Below are positions 29,931 to 40,660 of a stretch of 64,000 nt of DNA, in pieces; position 1 is the stretch's first letter, and every line of letters begins with the position of its first letter. Position numbers and translations under genes: made by a program. The notes under the pieces are model-generated. The model did not search any database. It was given only the letters and a program-made list of their open reading frames with translations, and was not told the DNA's origin. Origin of the DNA: Branchipolynoe longqiensis (taxonomy: Eukaryota; Annelida; Polychaeta; Phyllodocida; Polynoidae); contig CM059200.1 in the NCBI GenBank assembly GCA_030323885.1, forward strand, positions 1,107,436 to 1,171,435, read 5' to 3'.

Positions 29931-30525
29931 CTGCAAGCAGTTAGTAGCACATGCATGTAGCCTGTGAATAGTTAGTAACACCTCGCTGCAACATGTGAAC
30001 AGTTAGTAGTACATGCATGTATACTGTGAACAGTTAGTAGCCCATGAGTGTACACTGTGGGCAGTTAGTAATACCTGTCTGCGGCCTGTGAACAGTTATA
30101 CTTGTATGTGGCCTGTGAACATGTGTAGCATGTGAACAGTTAGTAAGATCTGCCTGAAGCCTGTCAACAGTTAGTAGCATGTGAGTGTAGTGTGTCAACA
30201 GTTAGTAACACCTGCCTGCATCCTGTGAACAGTTAGTAGCACAAGAGGGTAGATTGTGAACAGGTAGTAACACCTGCCTACAACCTGTGAACCTGAGTGT
30301 AGACGGTGAACAGTTAGTAGCACATGAATGTAGTGTGTCAGCAGTTAGTAACACCTGCCTGCATCCTGTGAACAGTTAGTAGCACATGCATGTAGTCTGT
30401 CAACAATTAGTAGCACATGCATGTAGTGTGTGAACAGTTAGTAGCACATTAGCAGCACATTAGTTCAACCTGCAAACAGTTAGTATCACATGTCTGCAGT
30501 CTGTGAACAGCTAGTAGCACGCGCC
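29931..30525 (+). repeat. 31-bp minisatellite
   Basis: Units of CTGTGAACAGTTAGTAGCAC plus ATGCATGTAGT, about 19 copies with a second version CAGTTAGTAACACCTGCCTG, so the two unit types (GCACATGCATGTAG, ACACCTGCCTGCA) alternate irregularly. Not a multiple of three and no long open frame. Confidence 0.95.
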
Positions 30526-30529
30526 TGCA

Positions 30530-30765
30530 GTGCGCGGTGTGGTTAAGTCGTCACGTGGGTTCCGCTGGGAGCGAGAGCCAGCAGCCAATCAGCATGCGCG
30601 TCACACCCGGTGGAGCTGGGGAGGCGTGGCCTAGCGGTGCGTGATTGACATATCCGCTGGGGGGCGCCACGGTGGCGTTGGACACCCCTCTTAAACCCGG
30701 CCAAGCACCATCCCTGTCCAGGACTGAGATGGCAACCTGTCACTGCCCATGTCTCTTAGCAGTCA
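30530..30765. promoter_or_regulatory. CpG-rich promoter-like island
   Basis: Contains GTCACGTGGG (E-box) near 30550, AGCCAATCAGC (CCAAT, NF-Y type) near 30592, GCATGCGCGTC (NRF1-like) near 30593-30603, and CCGCTGGGGGGCGCC at 30654-30668 (CTCF-like). CpG density is well above the surrounding sequence. No TATA at a clear position and no linked exon found, so direction is unknown. Confidence 0.45.
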
Positions 30766-30864
30766 CCGGGTCAGCCCTCCACAGGTAGCCTATTTGTACC
30801 AACCATGTCGATGGAAGGCATTAGGAGAGGGGACCAGGATGATAATTCAATTTGTTGTGGGTAC

Positions 30865-31140
30865 ATTCATTGATTAAGCTCGGGAAATCTCAATGGCGAA
30901 TACTTGGTCTTCCTCATTCCCATGCTCCTTTCCCTATCCTAGTAATGCAGAGTGCCAGGCCAGGTATCGACTAGTATGAATTAAATACTATTTGATTTGA
31001 CTCTGCCAGGGCTTGAACCCATACCTGAGAGACTCAAATCATACTCGATGAACCTAGAGTTTGAACCTTGCGGTTCAAATCCCATATTATATCAGCACGG
31101 GAAGTGGACGCTCAACTCATTTGGACAAACCGTCTGGTAA
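30865..31140 (-). mobile_element. SINE-B, with duplicated head segment
   Basis: Reverse tail GAGATTTCCCGAGCTTAATC, CGAGGAAGACCAAG-type block near 30905, CACTCTGCATTACTAGGAT, and a B box GGGTTCAAGCCC near 31010 with a second partial head (GGTTCAAATCCC near 31070), then GGACAAACCGTCTGG. Confidence 0.75.
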
Positions 31141-31229
31141 GTCTTCGATGATATGTTGATACAGACCATCTGCCTCAATACTGAAAATAGTCAGCTTCAT
31201 AAAAACGAACAAACCTTTCGATGCACCTT

Positions 31230-31580
31230 GTACAATATGCTGCTACCCAAAACATTAATTCGTCCGACAGCCGCCAGAGGGATGAATAGGTTGGTGCTGG
31301 AAATCCTCAATATGACCTTTTTCCACAGTGCATTATGCACGATGAGGTACTACCCATGATATTAGGTCTTGCCAATGCCGCTAGGTGGCAAGGTGGTGGT
31401 GGAAATCTTATCTAAGATCTTTTCCGGAGAGCATGTTGCACAGTGAACTATTATTTACGTTAGTTCTTGCCAACGCCATTAGGTGGCGGGTTGGTGCGGG
31501 AATTGTGCATAATACCTTTCTCAGAGAGCACACTGCACGATGACCTATATATTCCCACAGTATTAGTTCTGGGGACTTTT
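31230..31580 (+). repeat. About 100-bp tandem repeat with CTCF-core-like sites, second locus
   Basis: Three to four units: GTTAGTTCTTGCCAACGCC, GGTGGTGGAAATC, ACCTTTTTCCACAGTGCAT, TTGCACAGTGAAC. CTCF-core-like words CCGCTAGGTGGCAA (31378-31391) and GCCATTAGGTGGCGGG (31475-31490). Same family as 10285-10805, about 21 kb away. Confidence 0.85.
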
Positions 31581-32040
31581 GTTCCAGGTTGGTTAGGGTG
31601 AATTGGAAAAGGTAATTGTGGAGATAAAGTTCACATCATATGTAAACTCAGATGTGCAATTTCCACCTGCTGCACAACTATCACTCTCCTCCCCTGCCAT
31701 ACACTCTCCATATGTTGACAGTATAAAAAGAAAATCTTTAAGCTTTACCAGAGTGAAAATACATAGTAGTCTAGTATATAAACAATGAAATCTCATTTAC
31801 ACTATTAAAGGTAATATACTTTCTACTTTCAATGTTAACATTTATTATTTTTATTCTATTACTATTAGCAATGTACATGTGTTAGTTTTAACTGGGGAAA
31901 ACACCCTATAAGTATTGTACTTCTGATTTCTCCTTTTTCATGTGAAGCATTACATAAATGATACATGATACATAAATATCAGCTTGTATGCACAATGATC
32001 ATGTGGAAATAAATCAATCTTAATCTTACTCTTAAATCTC
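31581..32040. other. No gene; AT-rich
   Basis: Open frames of 60-70 codons on both strands overlap at 31593-31796, but neither has domain or splice support. Confidence 0.35.
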
Positions 32041-32330
32041 ATTGATTTTCCACCAACATCATCCAACCTCCCTCACTCTGTTCCACTCTCTCTCACACTC
32101 CTCACAATCCCCACTCTCCACCACCCTCCACCATGTTCCTACACTCTCCACCGTCTTCCTTCCTCTCCACTACTATCCGTCACATTCCTCTACTCTCCTT
32201 CAATCTCTTCCACTCTCCTCCACTCTTCCCCACTCTCCAACATTCCTCCATTCTCACCCACTCTCCCCAACTCTCCCCAGCTTCCCTCCACTGTATTCCG
32301 CTCTCCTTCACCCTTCAAGACCTCTTCCAA
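32041..32330 (-). repeat. Polypyrimidine tract, CACTCTCC words
   Basis: CTCCACTCTTCC and CCACTCTCCAACATTCC words without a regular period; C/T-rich plus strand. Confidence 0.8.
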
Positions 32331-32489
32331 ACCAACTTTGTACTGACATAACAGGTGTCCCATCACTTGAGGAACAATCAAATAAACCAAACACAGTCAA
32401 CTTTGAACAATTGTCTGCACAAGACAGGAGGCATCTAAATGTTACAGCAGTGCCTGAAACCAGGCACTACTGCATAATATGTGATATAT

Positions 32490-32660
32490 ATCTGTAGTGG
32501 TCTGCACTGACCTCTCAGGCAAGGAGCCGCATAGACAGGTAGGCTTGGGTAGTGTAGTGATATCAGGGAGCTTAGGTGGTGTAATGTTTAGCCCACTGGC
32601 CCAGAATGCAAAAAGATGTGGGTTCGAGTCCTGCTCTTCTTCTTCTTCTTCTTCTTCTTT
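32490..32660 (+). mobile_element. SINE-E copy 1 with (TTC)n end
   Basis: GTGGTCTGCACTGACCTCTC, GGCAAGGAGCCGCATAGAC, then a tRNA-like part with A box GGTGGTGTAATGTTTAGCCC and B box GGGTTCGAGTCCTGC at about 32620-32634, directly followed by CTTCTT repeats (32634-32658). Closely similar to 33933-34083. Confidence 0.8.
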
Positions 32661-33800
32661 TCGTTTGCCTTCAATTACACTTGGAGCCCAGTTCTCTTAA
32701 TAAAATTGACAGTCCTCTGTAGCACATCTGCAGCCCTGTACAGCTTCTCCTGCAAGTCAGTGGGAGCTGGCCATATCTCTTCCGTCAATGAGTGATGGTT
32801 CAAGCAGCTCTGTAGGATATGCTCAGCAGTCTGGTCTTCCTCTCCACAGGGGCAGAGGGCAGATGGTACTACATGGGAGTATCTGTGCAGGTGATTGTTA
32901 AGCCTGTTATGCCCAGTCCTAAGGTGGAAGATGATCACTTGATGTTGTCTTGACAGTTGATGGTAGCTGTCTCGTGATTCTGGTGATCTATGCAGAGACT
33001 TAATGATGGTCTTCATCTCCTTAAAGTCACCACTGTTTTCATGCTGTTCTGCTTCTGCATCCATATTTGCCATTTTGTCAGCTTCTTCGTTACCCTGAAT
33101 GCCGCAGTGTGAGGGAATCCACTGCAGCACAGTTCTGAAGCAGTGGATATTTTGAAGTGCTTCCTGGAGTCGTGGCAGTTTGTTCTCTGTGACTGCCTCA
33201 AGGACAGACCTGGCATCAGTCAGGAAAACTATCTGAGAGTCTGTGGCTGTGGTGCTTTTCAGTATCTTAGCAGCTTGGACCAGGGCTTCAACCTCAGCTC
33301 TATAGCTTGTGCAGTGAAGGCCTGTTGGTGTTGCCTTTGTCTGCCTTTGTCCATTAGGATACCTGATGTATACCCCAGCACCACCTCTCCGGACTGCATC
33401 TGTAGCTGACCCATCAGTGTAGGCATGGATCCATGCCTCCTGGGGGTACTTTTCATCAAGCATTGCCAGTGTCAGCATTTTCCTGCTCATTTCGCCATGT
33501 GCATCTTTAGTGGAGAGGTAAGGCACTGTGATACTAATACTGAAGTTCTCCAGCTTTCTTTCCCAGGGAGGAGAATCAGTGATGGTTAAGGCCTCTACTT
33601 GCACTGGGAGCTTTGCTTGGTGTTTTGTCTGCAGGGCTCTTGTTTCAGTCATAAAACTGGACCTTTTCAATCGAGCAGAATAAAGTTCTCCCACTCTAGT
33701 ATTCATCAGGTGGTCTTTGAAATACTTGGCTTTTATGAACTGTATCATGGCTTTGCTCTAGATGCAATATTTCCCATTTTAATCACCCCCACAATACTGG
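32661..33800 (-). mobile_element. LINE C-terminal fragment with intact RNase H domain
   Basis: A 357-codon frame (32675-33748). Residues 1-100 are the connection region after the reverse transcriptase. Residues 106-230 are an RNase H1-type domain: WIHAYTDGSATDA (D112), YRAEVEALVQA (E152), IVFLTDARSVLEAV (D178), LQWIPSHCGIQGNEEADKMA (D224), so all four acidic catalytic residues and the SHCG histidine are present. Residues 299-315 give CPC...AEH...SC, a CCHC zinc knuckle. RNase H plus a C-terminal CCHC is the layout of I-group LINEs. It removes the RNA strand of the cDNA hybrid. Endonuclease and polymerase are missing (5' truncation near 33800). The frame is free of stops, so the insertion is young. 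The (GAA)n run next to its 3' end may be its tail. The ATG is internal to the parent ORF. Confidence 0.85.
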
Positions 33801-33932
33801 TGATGTGATCAGGATCCTGTACAAGCTGTGCGCTGTATAGTTGTTGAACCTACCATGTGTGTGTATGTGTAAGTGCATTGCCTGTATGTATGCAATTGCA
33901 AGTATTAAAATAATTACAATTCCACGGGGACA

Positions 33933-34085
33933 AGTGTAGTGGTCTGCACTGACCTCCCGGGCAAGGAGCTGCATATACAGATAGGCGTAGGTAGTGTAGT
34001 GATACCAGGGAGCCTATGTGGTGTAATGGTTAGCACACTGGCCCGGAATGCAAAGAGATGTGGGTTCGAGTCCCGCTTTAGGAGC
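33933..34085 (+). mobile_element. SINE-E copy 2
   Basis: GTGGTCTGCACTGACCTCCC, GGGCAAGGAGCTGCATATAC, A box GTGGTGTAATGGTTAGCACA, B box GGGTTCGAGTCCCGC at about 34059-34073. Same strand as copy 1; together they flank the LINE fragment as direct repeats about 1.3 kb apart. AGCAATATTTCCCATTCTCA after it resembles 33765-33785. Confidence 0.8.
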
Positions 34086-34532
34086 AATATTTCCCATTCT
34101 CATCACATTCACGACATTTCCATAGAGTTAGAGTTCCTACAACATGCCATGCTGGAACAGTCAATATCTTGCCACTCCTTCCAGTATGACCTGATGACAG
34201 GCAGTTAATAAATCACTTACACTGATAGATCACGTGCTATATATACCTTATATATCACTGTCTACAGAGGACTCATACAGCATGGGTGTATGTAATGCCC
34301 ATATGCCTATAGTGGCGTTAATGTATCATACCCTTAACGATCAAGTCTCACGCCATAAGTAACGGCATCTAACGACAGCTACAAAGGTCACGTGACATAA
34401 CTGCAATAATGCACTGATTGCAGAAGAGATCGTGCCCAAGCCTATGTATCTGTGCATATATTAAGGTCCTATGCACGTGTGGGGTATGAATGGTGTTGTA
34501 GCGAGAACTTACACATAAGGGTAACAACAGTA
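34086..34532. other. No gene recognised
   Basis: Mixed sequence with ACGTGCTATATATACC near 34230 and ACGGCATCTAACGACAGC near 34363. No exon-like signals that I trust. Confidence 0.35.
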
Positions 34533-34534
34533 TA

Positions 34535-34865
34535 CAGTAAAACCCCGTTAAACCAAGCTAGGTTAAACGATCGGTTAATCCAAACTTTTTCCAGCAGCCC
34601 GGCAAAATACTACAATTTATTATATAAAAAAGTTGGTTAAACCAAAGTTAGTTAATCCAAATTATCGGTTAATCCAAAGACAATTTTCGGATATCATGCA
34701 ACTTCCATTAGGGCTAAACCAAGCTTTCATGTCATTATAAGGTCATCTGAGACCCCGCCGACTTTTCTATATGATAAATGGTAGTATTTTGAAGGGACCC
34801 TAGAAATTTGTTTGGATTCACCGATCGTCTGGTTTAACTGAGCTTGGTTTAACGGGATTATACTG
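34535..34865 (+). mobile_element. Pogo-like MITE, complete, TA target duplication
   Basis: 331 bases. Left end CAGTAAAACCCCGTTAAACC, right end reading in reverse CAGTATAATCCCGTTAAACC, with AAGCT continuing on both. TA at 34533-34534 and 34866-34867. CAGT ends and TA duplication place it with Tc1/mariner-pogo elements. Interior is made of GGTTAATCCAAA and GGTTTAAC words, with no open frame. Confidence 0.9.
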
Positions 34866-34956
34866 TATGTATATAAAAAACAATAATCAAAGTGTACACA
34901 TACATTGTATATTACATGTGCAATACACCCTTAATCAAAGTCCAAGTCGAAGCCAA

Positions 34957-35035
34957 ACCTCGGTTAAACCAATGACTGATTAATCCAAACACATTTCTAG
35001 GGTCCCTTCAAGTTTGGTTTAACGGGGTTATGCTG
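34957..35035 (-). mobile_element. Pogo-like MITE fragment
   Basis: Reverse complement of the 19245 left end: AACACATTTCTAGGGTCCCT, TCAAGTTTGGTTTAACGGGG, TTATGCTG then TA at 35036-35037. Confidence 0.85.
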
Positions 35036-35209
35036 TACTTTCAATGCATTTAATATATCAAAATTGTCAGCAGTACAGTGCGTGATGATATGCAGCTGTT
35101 ACAGCGTGAAGGGACAAACCATTGGACTGCCATTTGAGCAGTTTCTTTCAGTTAAAGTTTGAAAATCAAACGTTTTGAGTTTCTCCCATTATTTGTAAAT
35201 ACATATATT

Positions 35210-35520
35210 ATGCTGCTCGTTATTATCTACCTCATTCTATTTCTATGTCGCTTTTATTTTAAACGGCCTGCCACTGGAGATATTTCAAGTGAAATTATTC
35301 AAAATAAATTGTGTGCGCGCACTGAAATGCTGTACATAATAGACTAGCACGATTTGAAGTGGTGACATGTGATAATACATTAACGCGACGTTCCTTCAAG
35401 TTCAATGCCGCAATAAATGTTAGATAAGTCCAACTGTGTCTAAATTAGATATGTAGAATCAAATCTACATAAATATTTTGGGTTTAAACAAAAAAAATGT
35501 TCATCTAATTATGTACCTTT
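35210..35520 (+). mobile_element. Rep1, copy 3 (most diverged)
   Basis: ATCTACCTCATTCTATTTCT, GCTTTTATTTTAAACGG, GGAGATATTTCAAGTGAAA, AATTAGATATGTAGAATCAA, TGTACCTTTAA end. Confidence 0.7.
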
Positions 35521-36149
35521 AAGTCATAATTCCCCTTTCTAACCCCCAACTCCCCACCCCCACCGTGGTAGATAGAGTCCGGCCACAAGTTCACCAGCCT
35601 CCTTCCATCATATTCACCACCGTCCCTGAGCTGTCCCCAATAAATGACCACCTCACCAGTTGTACACACCCCACGGGCAGCGCGGGGTGATGGCCCTAAA
35701 TGTCGTCTGCCTGCTTTTTACAGTGACCAACATCTACGGTAATTGCCCCCCCCCCAACCCTCCTACCCCCTGAATAATAGACTAACAGGCTGCTGCCAAC
35801 TCCCGCCTTTCTGCTGATACTTCCTCACACCAGACGACATTTAGTGACAGCAGACGACACCGGGTTTCTAGCAGCGGTGATATATTCGCGCACTCTGATC
35901 CCCTAAGATGCCCCGTACATCACTCTAAGCTCCCCTATACATCTTACCCACCCCCTGGCCACCAATTCGCACCGCTGCCCCTCATCAAACTTGCTGAGTC
36001 ATGCCCGCCACCATCTTGGATTCTGCTCATCAATGGCCGCGTACCCCTCAGGGGGCGCAACTGGGAAATATGCCCGAAGGCTGCCGCTAGGGGGCACCAC
36101 CCGGCGATGGACTTTGATGTAAATAATTAAACACTATTAGGATGTATTA
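35521..36149. other. GC-mixed sequence with YY1- and CTCF-like sites
   Basis: AAATGTCGTCTGC at 35698-35710, CAGACGACATTTAG at 35831 and GCAGACGACACC at 35850 are satellite words. GCCACCATCTTGGA near 36007 is a YY1-type site. CCCCTCAGGGGGCGC (36045-36059) and TGCCGCTAGGGGGCACC (36082-36098) are two CTCF-like cores 37 bases apart, the closest pair in the window. No exon found. Confidence 0.5.
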
Positions 36150-36219
36150 TTGACAATGCCGGCCCGCAGGTCTGTCTACGAGATGGCCCACCGGGGGGCC
36201 GGGAACTTCCCGCAAATCT

Positions 36220-36510
36220 CCCCGGGGAGCGGGCAGGGACAGGCGGGGAGGGGGGAGCGGGGAGTCGGGGAAGGGGGCCGGGAGCGGGGAGCGGAGAGGG
36301 GGGAACAGGGAGCGGGGAGCGGAGAGGGGGGAGCAGGGAGCGGAGGAAGGCCTAACGAGGTCCATCAGGTGGCGATCAGGGGAACGGGGAACGGGGACAG
36401 GGTAGACGTGGAAGGGGAAGCGAAAGGGGACACGGGGGACGGCGAAGGGGAACGGAACGGGGAGGGGGAAGGGGGGAAGGGGGAAGGGGGAAGGGGGAGG
36501 ATGGGGTGGA
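36220..36510 (+). repeat. GGAGCGGGGA and GGGGAACGG tracts
   Basis: GGGAGCGGGGAGCGGAGAGG words (36240-36350), then GGGGAACGGGGACAGG and GAAGGGGGAAGGGGG words (36380-36500). G/A-rich lead-in to the large G block. Confidence 0.9.
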
Positions 36511-36800
36511 TGGAGTGTGGGCTGTGTGGATGGGGTGGTGGTGGAAGGTGGTGTGGTGTGGTGGGGGGTGGAGGGGTGGAGGGTGGTGGTGGTGGGTGGT
36601 GGTGAGGTGGCGGGTGGAGGGGGGGTGGATGGGTGGGGGGTGGTGCGGTGGCGGGTGGAGGGGTGAAGAGGTGGTGAGGTGGCGGGTAGGAGTGGGAGGG
36701 GTGGAGGGGTGGAGGGAGGTGGTGAGGTGGCGGGTGGAGGGGAGGAGGGTGGTGAGGGTGGGGGTGGAGGGGAGGGGTGGAGGGGTGAGGGAGGTGGTGA
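36511..36800 (+). repeat. GGTGGTGAGGTGGCGGGTGG minisatellite, left side
   Basis: Units of GGTGGTGAGGTGGCGGGTGG plus AGGGGAGGGGTGGAGGGGTG, irregular length, up to the G block. The same unit continues after the block at 37785. Confidence 0.9.
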
Positions 36801-37548
36801 GGTTGGGGGGTGGGGGGGGGGGGGGGGGGGGGGGTGGGGGGGGTGGGGGGGGGGGGGGGGGGGGTGGGGGGGGGGGGGGGGGGGGGGTGGGGGGGGGGGG
36901 GGGGGGGGTGGGGGGGGGGAGGGGGGGGGTGGGGGGGGGGGGGGGGGGGTGGGGGGGGGGAGGGGGGGGTGGGGGGGGGGGGGGGAGGGGGGGGGGGGGG
37001 GAGGGGGGGAGGGGGGGGGGGGTGGGGGGGGGGGGGGTGGGGGGGGGGGGGAGGGGTGGGGGGGGGTGGGGGGGGGGGGTGGGGGGGGGTGGGGGGGGGG
37101 GTGGGGGGGGGGGGGTGGGGGAGGGGGGGGGGGGGGGGGTGGGGGGGGGGTGGGGGGGGGGGGGGGGAGGGGGGGGGTGGGGGGGGGGGGTGGGGGGGGG
37201 GGGGGGGGGGGGGGGGGGAGGGGGGGGGGGGGGGGGGGGTGGGGGGGGGGGGGGTGGAGGGGGGGGGTGGGGGGGGGGGGGGGGTGGGGGGGGGGGTGGG
37301 GGGGGGGGGTGGGGGGGTGGGGGGGTGGGGGGGGGGGGGGGGGGAGGGGGGGTGGGGGGGGGGGTGGGGGGAGGGGGGGGAGGGGGGGGGGGGGTGGGGG
37401 GGGGGGAGGGGGGGGGGTGGGGGGTGGGGGGGGGGGGGGGGGGGGGGGGGTGGGGGGGTGGGGGAGGGGGGGGGGTGGCGGGGGGGGGAGGGGGGGGGGG
37501 GGGGGGGGGGGGTGGGGGGGGGGGGGGGGGGGGGTGGGGGAGGGGGGT

Positions 37549-37585
<37 letters not shown>

Positions 37586-37666
37586 GGGGGGGGGGGGGGG
37601 AGGGGGGGGGGGGGGGGGGGGGGAGGGGGGGGGGGGGTGGTGGGGTGGGGGGGGGGGGGGTGGGGG

Positions 37667-37703
<37 letters not shown>

Positions 37704-37784
37704 GGGGGGGGGGGGGGGGGGTGGGGGGAGGGGGGGGGGGGGGAGGGGGGGGGGGGGGAGGGGGGGTGGGGGGTGGAGGGGAGG
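36801..37784 (+). repeat. Near-pure G tract, about 980 bases
   Basis: Apart from isolated T, A and two C, the plus strand is all G, in runs of 5 to over 20. It lies inside the GGTGGTGAGGTGG minisatellite. All long frames (Gly/Trp/Arg on plus; up to 740 codons of Pro on minus) are composition artefacts. A tract of this length would be unstable and may be a sequencing or consensus artefact; see findings. Confidence 0.95.
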
Positions 37785-38316
37785 GGTGGAGGTTGAGGAG
37801 GTGGTGAGGTCGCGGGTGGAGGGGAGGGGTGGAGGGGTGAGGGAGGTGGTGAGGTGGCGGGTGGAGGGGAGGGGCTGGAGCGTTGAGAGGTGGTGAGGTC
37901 GCGGGTGGAGGGGAGGGGTGGAGGGGGTGAGGGAGGTGGTGAGGTGGCGGGTGGAGGGGAGGGGTGGAGGGGTGAGGGAGGTGGTGAGGTGGCGGGTGGA
38001 GGGGAGGGCTGGAGCGTTGAAGAGGTGGTGAGGTGGTGGGTGGAGGGGAGGGCTGGAGCGTTGAAGAGGTGGTGAGGTCGCGGGTGGAGGGGAGGGGTGG
38101 AGGGGTGAGGGAGGTGGTGAGGTGGCGGGTGGAGGGGAGGGGTGGAGGGGTGAGGGAGGTGGTGAGGTGGCGGGTGGAGGGGAGGGCTGGAGCGTTGAAG
38201 AGGTGGTGAGGTCGCGGGTGGAGGGGAGGGGTGGAGGGGTGAGGGAGGTGGTGAGGTCGCGGGTGGAGGGGAGGGCTGGAGCGTTGAAGAGGTGGTGAGG
38301 TGGCGGGTGGAGGGGA
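37785..38316 (+). repeat. GGTGGTGAGGTCGCGGGTGG minisatellite, right side
   Basis: Regular units: AGAGGTGGTGAGGTCGCGGG, TGGAGGGGAGGGGTGGAGGG, GTGAGGGAGGTGGTGAGGTG, with GGCTGGAGCGTTGA as a second version about every 100 bases (37869, 38008, 38051, 38185, 38274). Clear higher-order structure. Confidence 0.95.
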
Positions 38317-38318
38317 GA

Positions 38319-39232
38319 CATGAGGGATGCCATTAGGAATGAGCACTGGATGTCATTAGGAATGAGCACTGGATGCCATTAGGAATGAGCACTGGATGCC
38401 ATTAGACATGAGCACTGGATGTCATTAGGAATGAGCACTGGATGCCATTAGGAATGAGCACTGGATGCCATTAGGAATGAGCACTGGATGTCATTAGGTA
38501 TGAGCACTGGATGCCATTAGGTATGAGCACTGGATGTCATTAGGAATGAGTACTGGATGCCATTAGCAATGAGCACTGGATGTCATTAGGTATGAGGACT
38601 GGATGCCATTAGGAATGAGCACTGGATGCCATTAGACATGAGCACTGGATGTCATTAGGAATGAGCACTGGATGTCATTAGGAATGAGCACTGGATGCCA
38701 TTAGGAATGAGCACTAGATGTCATTAGGAATGAGCACTGGATGCCAATAGGAATGAGCACTGGATGCCATTAGGAATGAGCACTGGATGCCATTAGACAT
38801 GAGCACTGGATGCCATTAGGAATGAGCACTGGATCTCATTAGGTATGAGCACTGGATGCCATTAGGAAGGATCACTGGATGTCATTAGGAATGAGCACTG
38901 GATGCCATTAGACATGAGCACTGAATGCCATTAGGAAGGAGCACTGGATGTCATTATGTATGAGCACTGGATGTCATTAGGTATGAGCACTGGCTGCCAT
39001 TAGGAATGAGCACTGGATGCCATTAGGAATGAGCACTGGATGCCATTAGGAATGAGCACTGGATGCCATTAGGAATGAGCACTGGATACCATTAGGAATG
39101 AGCCCTGGATGCCATTAGGAATGAGCATTTGGTGTCATTAGGAATGAGCACTGGATGCTATTAGGAATGAGCACTGGATGCCATTAGGAATGAGAACTGG
39201 ATGCCACTAGGAATGAGAACTGGATGCAATGA
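38319..39232 (+). repeat. 23-bp minisatellite, about 39 copies
   Basis: Unit ATGAGCACTGGATGCCATT plus AGGA, very regular, with GATGTCATT, GACATGAGC and GTATGAGC variants. The array has no spacers, so it is not CRISPR-like. It starts immediately after the G-rich minisatellite. Confidence 0.97.
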
Positions 39233-39379
39233 AGCGGAGTCGAATAATAAACAAAGCGTGCAAGGCCCAGCTTCCACAAAGCATCCTGTATGTCTCCCCA
39301 GTTCTTTTGCTAGATTTGTTGATTGAAGATCTTATCAGCTGATTGTTATAAGATTATAAGCACCTACATATTTCCTAAT

Positions 39380-40660
39380 AAAAAAACAACCTTATAAGCA
39401 TGAAACTATTACATTCTAGAAGAACCACCCTCTAAACGCCTCAATATTACCATATAAAACCACAACCTTTAAACACCTAAACATCACGTAATAAAGGAAA
39501 AAGCTTTTAAGCGCCTCAATATTTCCTCATAATACAAAACATTTTAAGGACCTAAATATCACCGAATAAACCAACTAACCTATAAGTTCTTAAATGGTAT
39601 CTAATCAAAGAACACCCCTTTAGTACTTCAATATTACCTAATAAAACAAGAGCCCTTTAGCCACCTTAATGTTACCAATAAAAGAGCAACATCTAGTGCC
39701 TAAAGGCTCCTTAATAAAACAACCTTTAAGCAGATAAATATCACGGAATAAAACAAAGAAACAAACCTTTGAGCACCTCACATCAATACTACACATTAAA
39801 ACAACAACCTTTAAGTACCTAAATGTTCCATAATAAAACAACAACCTTTAAGTACCTAAATGTTCCATAATAAAACAACAAACTTTAAGTACCTAAATGT
39901 TCATAATAAAACAACAACCTTTAAGTACCTAAATGTTCATAATAAACCAACAACCTTTAAGTACCTAAATGTTCCATAATAAACCAACAACCTTTAAGTA
40001 CCTAAATGTTCATAATAAAACAACAACCTTTAAGTACCTAAATATTCATAATAAAACAACAACCTTTAAGTACCTAAATGTTCCATAATAAAACAGCAAC
40101 CTTTAAGTACCTAAATGTTCATAATAAAACAGCAACCTTTAAGTACCTAAATGTTCCATAATAAAACAACAACCTTTAAGTACCTAAATGTTCATAATAA
40201 ACCAACAACCTTTAAGTACCTAAATGTTCATAATAAAACAACAACCTTTAAGTAGCTAAATGTTCATAATAAAACAGCAACCTTTAAGTACCTAAATGTT
40301 CATAATAAAACAGCAACCTTTAAGTACCTAAATGTTCCATAATAAAACAACAACCTTTAAGTACCTAAATGTTCATAATAAAACAGCAACCTTTAAGTAC
40401 CTAAATGTTCCATAATAAAACAGCAACCTTTAAGTACCTAAATGTTCCATAATAAAACAACCTTCAAGCAGATAAATATCACCTAATAAAACAACAACCC
40501 TTTAAGCACCTCACTTCAATATTACCCAATAAAACAACAACCATTACCCACATATATATCACCTTAAAAATCCCACCCTTCAGCACCTAAATGTTTCCTA
40601 ATAAAACTATAACCCCTTACAAACCTAAAAATCACCTCCTAAAACAAGATCATCACGTGA
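39380..40660 (+). repeat. 36/37-bp A-rich minisatellite with diverged flanks
   Basis: Core at 39790-40455: CATAATAAAACAACAACCTT plus TAAGTACCTAAATGTT, with or without one extra C, about 18 copies. Edges (39380-39790 and 40455-40660) are older copies (AATATCACCTAATAAAACAA, AGCACCTCAATATTACC). Loss of similarity from centre to edge is typical of arrays that grow from the middle. Confidence 0.95.

Noticed and set aside
36147..38369. Very long proline-rich (minus, 740 and 656 codons) and glycine-rich (plus, 433 codons) open frames
   Set aside because: They follow the near-pure G tract and its minisatellite. All frames are open at once because stop codons need A and T, and there is no domain.
38319..39232. 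CRISPR-like regular repeat
   Set aside because: A 23-bp head-to-tail tandem without spacers, in a eukaryotic genome.
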